Assembly: GCA_001986395.2 (NCBI GenBank)
Contig: MQVO02000030.1
Coordinates: 1-64,000 of the forward strand
Direction: 5' to 3'
Source of the DNA: Irpex lacteus
Taxonomy: Eukaryota; Basidiomycota; Agaricomycetes; Polyporales; Irpicaceae
DNA: 64,000 nucleotides
The translations under genes and the position numbers were made by a program. Under the pieces are notes generated by a model. It was given only the letters and a program-made list of their open reading frames with translations. It was not told the DNA's origin and did no database searches. Shown piece by piece: positions 19,087-31,900 of the stretch; positions within the stretch are counted from its first letter, which is position 1, and the number at the start of each line of letters is the position of its first letter.

Positions 19087-20300
19087 ACCTACGTAGGCTA
19101 CTTTTACCTTCTCCGCGTCAATGCCCCTGCCCTCAGGCTCGCCCCGTTCTCCTTCGTCCCTGCCTTCCACGGCTAGCACAGCGAACATTCCTCCTCTCCC
19201 AACCTCATCATCTTCCTCAAATTCAAGATATTCGTCATCGCCGTCATCTTCCTGCGACTGATCATACTTCTCCCCTATCTAGATTCCTTTGCCCTCTCTT
19301 TCACTCAGGGAGCCTTCTGTGGTGGCGCTCGGAGGCCAGAACCCCCACCTGGCCTTGCCCTCCGCGAGAGCCCTCATCATCCCACCTACGGCACGAGTCA
19401 TGTCCGGCCAGCTACTCTTCGCCGTTATGTAGCCACGGTCTCGAGCTCTCCGTGCGATCAAGAGGCCTGCTGTCCATTTAACAGGTCGAGCTTGTTGATG
19501 GCTAGGACCATCATTCGCGTGGCTCGGGACGGTGGGATGGTCGGTTACAGAGCGTAAGGATAAAGGAGTTTGGTCGCTGAGCATTGAGGGTTCTGCCTCC
19601 TAGCTTTGAGTCGCGGCGGCGATCGTTGTGTCTCCGTTGGAGTAGCCGGCTTCACTCGCCAAGTGCGTTTGTCCACCACAACCATCTCCGGCTCGGGGTC
19701 TGGCGGAGGAATGCGAAAGATTTCTTCAACTGGCAATAGTTTTGAGGCAAAGTGAATAAAAGCCATCAAAGATGGAATTAAGGAGATAGGGATAATGCCT
19801 GCTAGAGCCTAAGCGACACGGTAGGTTAGTCGAATTATGTATGCCGAACAATACGTCGACTCACTTGAAGTTCAAGTCCAACCAAGCTCGGACGAACCAG
19901 GCCAGAGCAGTCGATCGAACAGACACGTTTGTCCCAGAAGATGGCTTGGAAGTGTTTGGCCTAATCGCTCGGGTGAATGATCTGTTGACGATGTAGTATC
20001 AAAGGGGTCCGACTAGCCCGGACCTTTGTCGTCCCGAACAGAGCATTGAGCAAAGAAGACTTCCCAGCGTTCGGTTGGCCGAGAAAAACAATACTGAGAG
20101 GTTCATTCTCCGGATCATGAGTATGCGCTGGGTGTCGTGTCGCGTGGGGCTGGTCGTGCCCTTGTTCGTGACTCGCTGCGTTCTCTTTGTCTCCTTCCTC
20201 TGATCTGGTTTGGTCGAAGCCCGACGAATCACGATGTAGAAGCAGAATGCGATTTGTCGTACGTCCACGTATCCGAGTAATGGGGGTCCTTCAGGCTTTC
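19087..20300 (-). pseudogene. Decayed GNL1-type circularly permuted GTPase
   Basis: Read on the minus strand, segments of one GTPase appear in the right order but in different frames. A P-loop GQPNAGKSSLLNALFG lies at about 20035-20085. The switch-type VRASRTP follows, then a degenerate intron and an in-frame TAG at about 19962, where a GKTKHF segment is expected. Next come KHFQAIFWDKRVCSIDC (about 19900-19955), a C-terminal block ending FRIPPPDPEPE (about 19690-19735), and ITAKSSWPD ... RWGFWPP (about 19330-19420). An acidic tail lies near 19100-19260. In the G3 motif DCPG has become DCSG. GNL1/Lsg1-like GTPases act in ribosome maturation. The stop, broken splice sites and frame changes say this copy is not functional. 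The N-terminus was not found. Confidence 0.8.
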
Positions 20301-21562
20301 CCAGTCTACCTCATTTTGGACGTTTGGTTTCTAATTATTAAGAACTTCCGGATTAGAATCAATGTCTTGCGGTAGGCTGAGGAGACGGGTGTGAGCTCGT
20401 TGGATTGCTGCTGAACACAGCGATGAGAGCATGTAGAGACAAACTTCACGGCCGTAGTAGACCCCGAATATCTCGGCTTCACCACTCTATAACTGACAGT
20501 GAGGCGCAAAAGTGCTTGTCGATCTTGCGTACATGTTGAACGAGCATGATATCAACCGCGGATTACCGAGGATAGCTCGCGACTCCTGGCTTCGCTCGAC
20601 AGATTGTGGACATGATTTAGAGCGTGAAACAGTCCAATAAACAATTCCCGCTACCCTCTGGGTAGTGGGTCTTTGGGTTGTAGGGGTTGGCGAAATCGAA
20701 CCTGAATTCTGCACGCTCGTGGCTTCCCGAGAAAATGGCGTGATTTTCACGTGACTGTTTTGCGCGCTTGCTGTCTTCAACCTTGAAAGTGGGTGCCAGT
20801 GGTACTGCGGGTACTTACTACACTCAGTACTGTACTGACGAAAAACGAGACACCTTGTGGTTGTCGTAGGCAATATATCTGTCCACAGTATCTGCTGAAA
20901 TATTTTTGGTAACTTGTCTGTTCCACTGCTCATTCACGACGCCTCCTGAGTAAGTGGCGCACAAAGCTGCTGGCCTTCGATAGCGTACATCGATACAAGT
21001 AAGTACCCTTTCTTTGCCTTGCTGAACGACAGCTGGGTAGCGGGTCTGGCTGCGAACGCAGCGTTAGTGAATTATTCAGAGTAGAGTTCGTGTGCGAGAG
21101 ATGGATGGAACATAATGACGGCGACGAACGTGACGTGGGAGAATGTGGAGGCGCCTAACCGCTGCCTTAACAGGTAATTCGATCAGCACTACGCTCGCGA
21201 TCGTACTGCCACTGTAACCGACTCACGACGCCGTTCAGGATTACTCACTGGTACCATGGTATGAGTGGATGCGTACATGCGCTAGAAGAGGCTCGAAAGT
21301 CACCGTAGGAAGTACGTTGTTCTCTAGATGACTGCGAGCCTGAGTCCGTTCCACTGGCATCGGAGATTTCAAAGTAGTTAATTCCAAGAAGAATATAATC
21401 GTACATACGATAAACAACAAACTACACTACCAAATCCATACACAAGACAAAGAAACGACGAACGTGCTCACCAACCTAGCACAACATTAATTAGTCCACC
21501 TCCCCGTCTATGCATAGTACCTAAATGTGTGTAAATCTCCACCGAGCCGCAACAACCCTAAA
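20301..21562. other. Intergenic region, no gene seen
   Basis: Lies between the GTPase pseudogene and the 3' end of the ammonium transporter. Minus-strand frames at 20306-20933 have no recognisable residues and could include unrecognisable remains of the pseudogene N-terminus. Confidence 0.45.
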
Positions 21563-23337
21563 TCACTGTTGCTGCTTCTCATCTGTCTCGCTCCCACTAT
21601 CCTTCGGCACGATAACCTGACTATGCACATGGTGGGGTTCACGTCCACCAGTCGTCATCGGCAGCTGGCCATGGCTATGAGTATCGTCATGGAAATCATG
21701 CGCCGCGCCAAGGTCAATGCCCACGTAATCATACGCAAACTCTCCCATCTCCGCATCGTCCACACCGAGGATCTCCGTCTCCTCGTCGCAGCGCATGCGA
21801 CAGCCGGGGATGTAGTGCATAATCCAGAGGATGACGGTGGTCATGACGAAGGAGTAGCCGAAGCCTGCGGCGGAGTCGGCGAGCTGGTAGGCGAGTTGGA
21901 TGTAGTGGTGGTCGAGCCAGCCGCCTGGCATGACGGCGATGTCGTCGAACCCGGCGACGGAGGCTTGTGCGAAGAGGCCTGTGAGGAGGTTTCCAATGAT
22001 TCCGCCTATGGCGTGGGAGGCGAAGATCTATTGGAAAGGGAAGAGATAAAGTGTCAGCGGAGATCCTTGATAAGGTAATCTGAGGAAACGTACATCGAGA
22101 CAGTCGTCATATTTGAGGAGGAATTTGAGTTGCGTGGCAAAGTTGCAGAGGGTGCCTGCCATGAAACCGAATAGGACCGCAGCGGCTGTAGCATGAGGTA
22201 TATGTCAGAATCGTGTGTACATGGGTTCGTTTCTGGGGTAAGTATACGCACGTGAACCGACAAAGCCGGATGCGGGTGTAATAGCGACAAGACCCGAGAT
22301 GGCTCCAGAGCAGAAACCAACAGCAGACCACTTGCGCTCCAGACGCCAATCCTACGTGGCGAGATGTTAGTATTTCCATCATTGTGATGAATGGTGCAGA
22401 TAGAACGTACCCAGAACATCCAGGTGAGACCACCGACGGAAGCAGCCAAGTTGGTTACAATGCACGCCTGGACGGCACGTAAGTTTGCAGACAGAGCAGA
22501 ACCTCCGTTGAATCCAAACCAACCGAACCAGAGGAAGACCGTTCCAAGGACGACGTAGGTAGTATTGTGAGGCTTGTACGCAAGGCGCTCAGTCCCGTAT
22601 CCACGGCGCTTGCCCAAGTAAATGGAAATCGCAAGTGCGGCGGTACCAGAGGAGATGTGGACGGGAGTGCCACCAGCGAAATCGAGACCACCGAGTAAGA
22701 AGGACCAGCCGTTGGAGTTCCATGTCCAGCAGGCGATGGGGTCGTACACGATAGTAGACCAGACGAAAGTGAAAAGGATGGTAGGGCCCAATCGAGCACG
22801 TTCGGCGACGGCGCCGAGTGCGAGCATTGGGGTGATGGCGGCGAACATAAGTTGGAAGACGCAGAATGCAATGGAGGGGATACGGGTGCTTCCAATAGAT
22901 GGCTTCTCGAGGACACCCTTCAAACCAAAGTACTCTGCATTATGGTCAGACGCTGGGGAGCTTTTGGTATATCCAATGTGGTACTCACTGAGGTTTCCGA
23001 TATATGCACTACCCGTCTCACTGAACGCTAGCGAGAAACCCCAAAAGAACCACTGGAAGGAGACTACAGCGAGGACCATCATGGAGAGCCATATCATGGA
23101 AAGCGCGTTCTTCCGCCGCAGCAAACCAGAATAGAAGAAACCGACGCCGGGAATCATGAGCCAGACGAGGGCGGTAGAGGCGAGCACCCAGGCAATGTCG
23201 CCCAAGTTATAGACGTAGGCAGTGTTAGTGTCGGGGTCGACCCACACGAGGGAACCCGCTGTGGCGAGTTGGTGAGGAAGCTGTTAACGACGACGAACAA
23301 GCAAACACTTACATTGGTCGTAGGTGACGTTGACCAT
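21563..23337 (-). CDS. Ammonium transporter (Mep/Amt family), 491 aa
   Basis: Six exons on the minus strand: 23313-23337, 22989-23258, 22411-22934, 22252-22351, 22094-22185 and 21563-22027. They sum to 492 codons with the stop, exactly in frame. The introns are 54-66 bp. The protein moves ammonium across the plasma membrane and belongs to the 11-TM Amt/Mep/Rh family; 491 residues is normal. The family signature is visible around residues 184-200 (DFAGGTPVHISSGTAAL). Both pore histidines are present, H191 in TPVHISSG and H342 in ASHAIGG, as in high-affinity Mep2-type proteins rather than Mep1/3, which have Glu at the first site. The tail (about 420-491) is cytoplasmic, acidic and histidine-rich. 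GATA motifs upstream suggest nitrogen control. No frame damage. Confidence 0.95.
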
Positions 23338-23503
23338 GTTGGCAACGACGCTCTTGTCGGACTTGCACAGGGGCCTTTGAAGGAGGGTAAGCGGTCAAGA
23401 GAGGCGGGCTGCGACCTAGCCATGCCTCTGCCATTTAAAGGAAACGAGAGCAGGCGCGGGGACGCCTTGGCGGCGATGGAATCAAATTAGGGGACGTCAA
23501 ACT

Positions 23504-23556
23504 GATAACAGCCCTTATCAGCCAATGAGAGGCTCTCGTTTCCGTGGTCGTTTATC
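23504..23556. promoter_or_regulatory. GATA-site cluster upstream of the ammonium transporter
   Basis: Three GATA cores lie 165-220 bases upstream of the start codon: GATAA at 23504-23508, TTATC at 23515-23519 and TTATC at 23552-23556, with a CCAAT at 23522-23526. Fungal GATA factors of the AreA/NIT2 class switch on ammonium permeases when good nitrogen is scarce. Function here is inferred. Confidence 0.5.
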
Positions 23557-26499
23557 TGCAACGCCGGGTGCAACCACCGACGCATGCCTATCTCGCGGCC
23601 CACAGACGCTCTGAGGCTTCTTCCGACCGACGTCTGTGCCGTCTCTGGTGAGTTGTGGCCCTCAATTGAGCGCGGTAAGGGGTGGGAATGAGGCTACGGC
23701 AGCCAAGGGCGGGAGTTGTGTATCCTAGTGGGACCACATCGGCCTCTCCTAGCGATCAGATTCGCATCGGGCCCGTTTCGTCCGCCGTGGCCCTCGTGGC
23801 GTCGCCGGACGTTCCTGGCTGTGTCCACTGTCTGTCTCGTCCAGCTCCCAGACTCACACGACCAATTCCATGCTTGGGGTTGTTCATCTTTGCCGCAGAT
23901 GCATAACCGGAGGCAACGGCTGTGTCGGCCTACGCTTCATCATAAGAAGCTATCTGTGTGGCCGCCAATCCGTCCGATTTGTCCTCCGAACAGTTTGTCT
24001 CCGCCTTCTTGCAAGATCTTACGAAGTTGAAGTTTTCCTGTTACAGATGCGTACAGAAGCCCGGGCCACACGAAGCGCGTGCCAGAGCACAAGATTCTGC
24101 TTGAGCACCGTGAGACAGCCAAGCCTCCCCATTCAGTTCTTGCTTCCCCAGATTCCTCAGGCACGCAAGCTTTGCTTCGCATCCTTGGGCACTGCGTCAC
24201 TAGCACTCTACAGCCACCAAGCTGTGCTAAGTACGCAGTGCTGTTCAGTAATTGTCTGCATCGTAGCGCCACGGTAGGGTTTCTTATCTCGTCGAGTCGT
24301 CTAGCTTGTTGTCGATCATCCTCCAGCACTGCCACAAAACTCGAGGTTACCGACCCGCAGTTATCGATGAAGTTTTATGAAAAGCTGATACGCATACCTC
24401 ATTGAATTACGGTCGAGCCTGCCATCGTTAGCTCAGTAGAAAAGCTCTAGGCAAGGGTACACCAGCCACCAAACTGCCACAAAGAGTTTTACGAGGCACC
24501 GTCGTTGATAACAAAGTCTGCTGGTCTTTGAATACAACTCACTCAATATCGAGCATGAGTAAGCAGAAAACAGTAGTGCTCAGTACACTCACCAATGAAC
24601 ACAAAAAGCGACTATACGCACCTCGTCATCCCAGAGTCAGCGAACACCGTTCACAATCCCAGGCACGCACATGTCACCCAGCTAACCTTATCGACCTGCA
24701 ACCAAAAACGTGGGACTCTCCTGATAACAAACGAGACGGAAGCAGTGCTTTTCAAGACAGAGATAAGCGTGCACGGTGCCTGTGGACATGTTCAAGTTTT
24801 TTCGAGATAACGGAGGAGAGGATGAACTAGACGCCGAACCGCCGGCTTTGGAGATGGCGATCGGGAGATTTGATTGTGAGATGCGTATGTAATCACCGCG
24901 TGAGCGCCCGATGGTCTTCGACTTGGACACTGACCGTCATGACCGCAAGGACTTGGACGTTTGACGTTGCCACGAGAGATGTGCGGACTATGTCATGCTC
25001 ATACAATGCGTTCTTCGGCAGATTTACTACGCCTCGAACAACCAACGATCACCGAAGCTCAATATACTGACTATGAAGACAGGGCCGCCGCTGTCATCCT
25101 GCCATCTTACGTCCAGCCCGGAAAGGGTGGCCACCTCGACTTACCCGTCCTCACAGCTCTCCAGTAGTCTAACGTCTTCCTTGTTCAGCCACTTACACTG
25201 CACCCATCTCATTAGCTTTCGACACCTGAAGTCATGGCGTCGTTACGAACTATCAACGTCGAGACAGGCCACGCCACGAGTGCGATGACAGGGCCTGTCT
25301 AAAGGGCATGCACTGTATGCGATTCAGCAACCACTCTGTATCTAGCTGCTGGGGGTTTTCAGCTGTACGAGTGAGGAGGCCAAGTCGGTCGGGCCGATCA
25401 GTGTCGTCTATCTGAAGCCATTTGCATATGCATGTGGTACGTCTGTCTTTTATACTTACCATTTCTCGTTCGTAACGTTTAACAAATCATTGTGATAGAC
25501 TTTCCCTCACGGGCCCCGTTATGCCAGATAAATGGCGATGCTATGGCGAAGACATTCGCTATCGTCTCTGCCGAATCAAATATTTGGACTTCTCCTCTCA
25601 AAGCTGACAACGCCCAATCATTAACGCTGAAATTGTGAGTACCTCAGTGCTTCCCTTGTGCCTATAGGTGACGGGGCTAAATGATAAAAATTATACGCAC
25701 GTACAACGCAGGTGGAAACGTTTCAAGGCTGTTCACCCACTTTTCACTATAGTGTAGGATCTCATGAGTGCTCAAGGATATCAATTCAGGCAACCGTTCT
25801 AGCTAGATGAGTGGTACCCGTGACGAACCGTTCGCACTTTCAGGATTCATGTGGCTATGCGACATCCCCAGGCCCATCTCACCTACGTCATTAGCGTAAC
25901 CAGTTCTGAGACGTTCTTTTCCGCCCTACGCTCGCGATGGAATCTATCTGACAGGTCGACTCGGCTCAACGTGTCGTTGCCGCCCTCGACTCCCTACATC
26001 AGGCATGATGTGTAAACTCTACGGAGGCTGAGTTTGTTTGCCTGTGACCGGAGAGCGTGGCTAGGTTATAAGAAGTGAGTCTGCTCTATTGCCTCATATG
26101 ACACCCCAAGGTGCGATGACATTCTGATGGCATCTATGCATGTACTTCAAGCAATTCATGTACGGAAAGTCTTCTGTGAGTGACACTGCTCAGTGACTCA
26201 CACTCGCACTTATCGCGCACCAAAATTGCAGGCCATAGTTACACGTCTTTGTCTGCTTTTTCCGATGCCTTTGATACGGACATGTTCAACTCACCGTTGT
26301 AACAACTTAATCTCCCGCGCAGAACGACTCGATAGGTTCGCTCGGATCTTGAATGATCTATATGTGATTGATTGTCGGTTACAATAACGTAGGTTATTTG
26401 CCATACGCATACGGATATAGTGTTGGCTAACTAAACTTAAATGACTTCCAAATGTAGACGGACGTGCAGAATGTTGAGCGCCGGGCGACGCAGGAGCCG
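23557..26499. other. 2.9-kb intergenic stretch left of the KDZ transposon
   Basis: Only short, mutually inconsistent frames are found. Nothing resembles a known protein, RNA gene or repeat. The right end is the KDZ target site. Confidence 0.45.
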
Positions 26500-26507
26500 C
26501 TTCTGTA
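26500..26507 (+). repeat. Left 8-bp target site duplication of the KDZ element
   Basis: CTTCTGTA directly precedes the left terminal repeat and is repeated exactly at 44924-44931 after the right one. Confidence 0.95.
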
Positions 26508-26860
26508 CACCTCAGGGACAACCATCACCCCGCGTCTAAACTCTCATAGACCCCTTGTTGCTTGCATGATAAGGTGCTCCCGTCCGCCATCACTGCTGCG
26601 TGATGCCACGCGTCGCCCAAATCAGGTATCCCCCGATGTATCCCCGCTTTTCATATCATCCGCGACCTGCGTCCCGTCCTCCTCGTGAACTCTTCCCGCC
26701 CTCCGCAAGATGTCTCCCGCTCTCCTCTCCTCCCGTTCCACGCTTACTTATCGCCATCACCTCTTCGTCCCCCGCCCCCAGCGCCGCTATAATAGTAATT
26801 AGGTTTGTTCCCACTCGCACTACCATCAATATACTTGTTTCTTCTTCCACAATTGCTGCC
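26508..26860 (+). repeat. Left terminal inverted repeat of the KDZ element (353 bp)
   Basis: Reverse complement of 44571-44923 without indels and, as far as I compared, without mismatches. It contains the same TATA-like TATAATAG (26788-26795) that serves the transposase on the right side, here pointing rightwards into the element. Confidence 0.95.
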
Positions 26861-28947
26861 CAGCGCAAACACCCCCTTCACTAGCAGCCTTTCGTCCAAG
26901 GTGGCATGGCCCAAAGGGGTTCAAGTCTGTGTAGGTACAATGGCTCGCCCACTCGGGCTCCTGTGGCCGGCTATACGTGAGTGAGTTGCTTGATATGCTC
27001 AAAGCGGCTGATCCTGCCTGGTATCGCGCCTCCCGCTCTGCCCTTCGCTTCCCCGCCCTTCGCTCTGCTCCCCCGCCCTCCGCTCTGCCCTTCGCTCCCC
27101 CGCCCTTCGCACTGCTGCCCCGCCCTTCGCCCTGCTCCCCCGTCCTTCGCCCTGCTCCCCCGCCCTTCGCCCTGCTGCCCCGCCCTTCGCCCTGCTCCCC
27201 CGTCCTCCGCTCTGCCCTTCGCTCCCCCGCCCTTCGCACTGCTGCCCCGCCCTTCGCCCTGCTCCCCCGTCCTTCGCCCTGCTCCCCCGTCCTTCGCCCT
27301 GCTCCCCTGCCCTTCGCTCTGCTCCTTAAGTGACAAGGGCCTAGGAATACATTGCAGTATATACAGATAGAACACGTCTGCTGCACCCCGTCCATAGATG
27401 GTACGCTCGCCAACATCCCTGCTCTGCCTAGATTCGTGACGTGACGTTGCGATATGAGGGTACTCAAGTTGTGTATCATCTGGGTGTGACACGGGGAGGT
27501 TCTTGTTCTGCGGCGACGGACGCAACAGAGGTGAGCATAGATCACTACTCAATCTCAAAGAGACTGTACTTATCGCTTCATGCAGATTTCAGCTTCGTGC
27601 TGTGCTACACAACTATAAAATACGACGGCTACGAGGACCATATCTTCACATTCCGCTCCGGCGCTTCCAGCGCGAAGGCACCGCACCCAGAATCACGATG
27701 CCCTCCGCAGAAGCTCGCACCTCAGGTGACGGATGCCTGAGCATCTCCGAGAATACTGAAGGAGTCTAGTCATGTGAAGTCACAAATGTACCGGCGATAG
27801 TGAAAAATGTCGTGTGTATAACTTGCGTATAATATATAGTCACATGTCACTTAGTTAAATGGGCAAGCTTTTTGTGTCATGTGTATGAAACATGTTTTGT
27901 TTGTGAGAACTACTGATAAATGTTCTTCGTATAAATTCTGGTGTGCATTGTTGTTGAAATACGTGCACTAGAAATCCTCGACTATTGGATAGTGAACGTC
28001 TGTTCTGTCATATAATCAACCAGATCATCGTGATAGCACATACGTAATCTAGTTCCAGTCACTAGTCTGCAGTGCTCGCACAAGAGATCGGAAAGTCAGA
28101 CAATATTCCATCAAGATGTACTTTCAGAACCAGTGCCTATGTCAAACTTCACGCGCTCGCTATCCATACATTCGAGTTATTTCCTAAATAGGCAGTTGTA
28201 CGTTCATGACTCCTGCGCCAGTTTCGCCTCGGCCCTCCATCGTTTCTTTCTTTCATGTTCACTCCAGATCCTACATCACTTATAAGTTGATATAATGATT
28301 GTTGAAATATCTTTCTCTTTCAAGTCGATTATCTGTCTCCTCCCGGACAGCATCAACGTGTACAATACTGCACCATGATTCGAGGCAAGTAAACGGCCGC
28401 AGTGAATTGAAACACGTTATCATTAGGGCCACCTCTTTACTTAGAGCGACATGCAAAGCTGATCTGTGCAATTTCGCGTCGAAAGGCGTTGTAAATCGAT
28501 GCACAAATAGGATGGTATGGAGAAGACCATAGAGACGGTCAGATAAGCAATCTTTTGAACTTTTAAGTACAAGTACGAGAAGTCATATGACCCAGTGAGT
28601 GTCCAAGATATGTGTGATCATGAATGGAGCTTGAACGATAGAGTCACAAGATCACCGCCAAGCAATGTCAACAAACGGGTATACAACAAAAGCCGGTGTG
28701 GATGTTGCAACTAAGGTATAGATATACTGGCAAATACAGGAAAGAAACGAAACAGGAGGTAGAAGGCGCAAGATATTACAAGATGATAAGCACAGTTGAT
28801 CAAGACACGACACAAGTACTAGTAGGAACAAGACAGCGATATAACCAGGGTATTGGACAGATGATCAAAGTCGACAGTGAAGAGCCTCGGGCTGATCCGA
28901 GCTCTGCGGGGTATATGTCGATGGCGAGAAAATGACGGAGGCATGTC
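26861..28947. other. Left interior of the KDZ element, no certain gene
   Basis: Apart from the minisatellite at 27037-27328, nothing is recognised. Transcription from the left repeat would run rightwards; short ATG frames begin at 26906 and 26940, the latter followed by a good splice donor at about 26978. A 99-codon plus-strand frame at 27441-27740 contains a possible intron starting at 27532. These could be parts of a small spliced gene but the joins do not give a convincing protein. Confidence 0.35.
27037..27328 (+). repeat. GC-rich minisatellite, about 20-bp unit
   Basis: About 14 copies of a pyrimidine-rich unit close to CGTCCTTCGCCCTGCTCCCC, with a higher-order period: a block including the CTCTGCCCTTCGCTCC variant recurs. 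Open frames on both strands over this array are by-products of the repeat and are not counted as genes. Confidence 0.85.
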
Positions 28948-31900
28948 TTACGACGATGGTCCCGGATCGAAGCGGTTCGCGGACTCGCGGTCACTTCTAC
29001 CCGCCCTCCTGGCTGCGTCCCCTTGCTGAGTGTTGGTATAGTCAGAATTACCAGAGAACGTTGGGTACATGGTACCAGAGTACGCAGCCGGATTAGCGAA
29101 CATCATTCCGTGGGCGTTAGGATTGCCTACTCCAAAGTTCGGGTGTTGGGATTGCATGTATGCAGCCATAAAGGCCGCGGCGTTGAATTGGTGCTGCTGA
29201 GTTGTATTCGGCGGAAAGGCAGAAGGAAGCGGCATCATTCCTGGATACCCAGACATAGCAGACGATGAATTGCCGAAGGAAGATGAGGTGTGATCGTTAT
29301 TGAAACTGCCAAAAGGATATCCCATGCTACCAGCCTGCGATGTATCAGCCTGAGACGGTCCCACCTGCGACGGTCCAGCCTGCGGTGGAAGGTCGTGCGG
29401 GAACGGGGTGGGTCTGGCGGTGAGAGCTGTCGCAGTAGAGAGTTCCTGTAAGTTACCAGTGGTGTCCACCGACGGAAGGCGAAAAGGTGGAAGAGCGGAG
29501 TTATCGTGAGGAATAGGGTGCTCCCTCGACTTTCCCTTGGCAGCTGCAAGGTCTGGGGTCTTCATGCGCTTCTGTCTCGACGACGGCGTGGGTGTAATCG
29601 GACTTGAACCACGACTGGCTGGAATGTTCCCGAGGCCCTCGTCTGAGCTTGCAGCACGACTGGTTTCTGAGTGCAATGTAGTAGTCGAGTCTTTGAGAGG
29701 AAGCTTATACCTTGGTTTAGGCTTCGGTCGCGGCTTAGGCTTCTCCATATCATCGACGACGGACCCGGATGTCGCGGTGGCTCTCGCGCGCTCTAGCACT
29801 TTCGATGTTGGGACGTCGACACGAGCGTGATTCTTGCAATTACCAATAGTCTTCGACGTGGACTTTTGTTTGCCCTTCGAGTTCTTGGCGGGTTTTACAG
29901 GAGTGGAAGAGTCGGAACTCGAAAAGTCAAAGCTGAAGACTTCTTTATTCTTCGCGACCTTCTTCGTGGGCTGATTTGTACGTTTGCTAGGGCCGCTTAC
30001 AATCTGGACATCGCTGTCGTAGCCATCACGGTCAAGTGTAGTACGAGCGTGAGATGAAGGCCCGGGAGAGTGACGACGAGGATGAAGAACTGAAGGGGAC
30101 TGGCGGCGAGAACGTTTAGCGGGTGGAGGAGGAGGAGGAGGAGGTGCAGTAGCACGAGGGGGCTGTGTTCGAAGTTTCTTCGGTGGAGGGACAATAGTGG
30201 ACGGCAGAGGACTAGAGCCAGAGGACTTCTCCGAGTCCTCCTGCTCCTCGAGACAATCAGCGGAACGCTTAGCAGCGCGTTCAGAGCGACGAGATACCGG
30301 AGCATCTACAGAGGGACCAGCCTTAACCTCCGTGGACTCGTCATCCTCGGCGTATACAGTTTGATCTTTCCTGATATATACCCGAACTCCAGGGCTACGG
30401 CCATCGGACGCCAGGGCATGGATTACAAGAGTGGAATCTGAACGTACTCGTATCAGCAAACATTTTGTACTTAGTCATAACGAATAAGTCACATACCGTC
30501 TGTAGTGGACTCGGGCTCGATGAGCTCGAATGTGATAGGATTCTCCTTCTTGAAGAGAGAGGCAGCGAAGACTCGCCTCTCAGGTAGATGCAAGTTGCAA
30601 AGACCCCTGTCCATCCTTCGTTTGTCGGGCCATGCTGTAGCGCCAAACCAAGGCATGCCAAAGGGATAGTTGATTATCCTGACCTTCCACGTGAAGGCGA
30701 GGAAATGCGGTATCGACTTCCATGGCCATCGCTTTATGATCTTCAATACGTCCTCCGGCTCGATTTTGATGCCTAATTTCCCTGATTCACTATGTTAGCT
30801 TATACGTTTACGCACATGGTGCGAATGAACTTACTGAGTCGTTCGAGGAATATGTCCCTGATAAGAATGTTTACTGCATCACTACTCATGGCATAACATT
30901 GATCCTCAGTCATGGTAGGTTCTGCGTCATCGGCGTGATGGAGCGTCACAATTTCTTCAGATAATAGATATCTGTGCATTAGCGTTAGTTGAAAGCCCTG
31001 GAACGATAGAGCGTGAAACTTACGCTCCATGAGCCTTGGCATGGCCCAAGATTTCATCTTCTGACTCTGCGCGTATGGTACGCTTCAAAAACTGGGAAAG
31101 GACATAGAGCGGATACATTAGCATAGCTCAAGTGCGTACCCGCAGCCTACAGTAGTGGACACTGCTTACCCCGGTGATTCCTTCGGACTCGTAAATCTTG
31201 CCGAGTTGTTGATCCTGATTAGGAAGCCTTCCCACCGTAATCAAGGAAGTCTCGAAGCCGTAGAGTGTATGCCCTAACGCAGCCTATGACCATGCAACAT
31301 AGTTTCTGTTAATATCAAATAGCAATTTCGCTTTGAGATACTCACCAATCTCTGAAGGTTCTCGATGTGTCGGGCAAATTGCTTACGACGCTGGTGGACA
31401 GTCACATCCGAGTTCAAGGTAGAGATCTGGTGATGGTATCCCAAAATCTCCCGCCAGTCGGCGTGATCAGTCTTGAAGGCCTCGTAACATCGCGATTGTA
31501 TACTTGTACTCGGATCGATCTTATTCAATTCTTTGAAGGGAAAATATGAGCTACAACCCCTGACCAGGCGATACACGAATACAGATCATTACTCACCTTC
31601 ATCCGATTGATCAGGATAAATCCGGCGAAGCTCCTGGAGTATATACTCGAGGAAGTACGAGCGGTATTGGTTCCACGTATTGGTAGGATCCCGAGCATGT
31701 AGCTTTGGCGTATAGTATGATATGACGATGTCCCAAACTTGATGAATCTGCAACTTCTCGCCATCGGCAATCTTTCGCACGATTGGTTCGAAACAAGCCA
31801 GCTGCGCGATTACAGACTCACGGACCTGAGCCGTGAGTCGTTTACCAGGTGACTTCTGATTCGTCGGTACATCTTCATGAGGGTGGTCTTCGTCATCCTC

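Noticed and set aside
24420..24495. tRNA-like D-arm GTTAGCTCAGT
   Set aside because: No anticodon or T-arm fold follows.
27037..27328. Possible CRISPR-like array
   Set aside because: Units are directly abutting without unique spacers and the genome is eukaryotic.
26826..27558. Long frames on both strands over the minisatellite
   Set aside because: They read the 20-bp repeat in all frames (Ala/Pro/Arg/Gly runs) and have no independent support.
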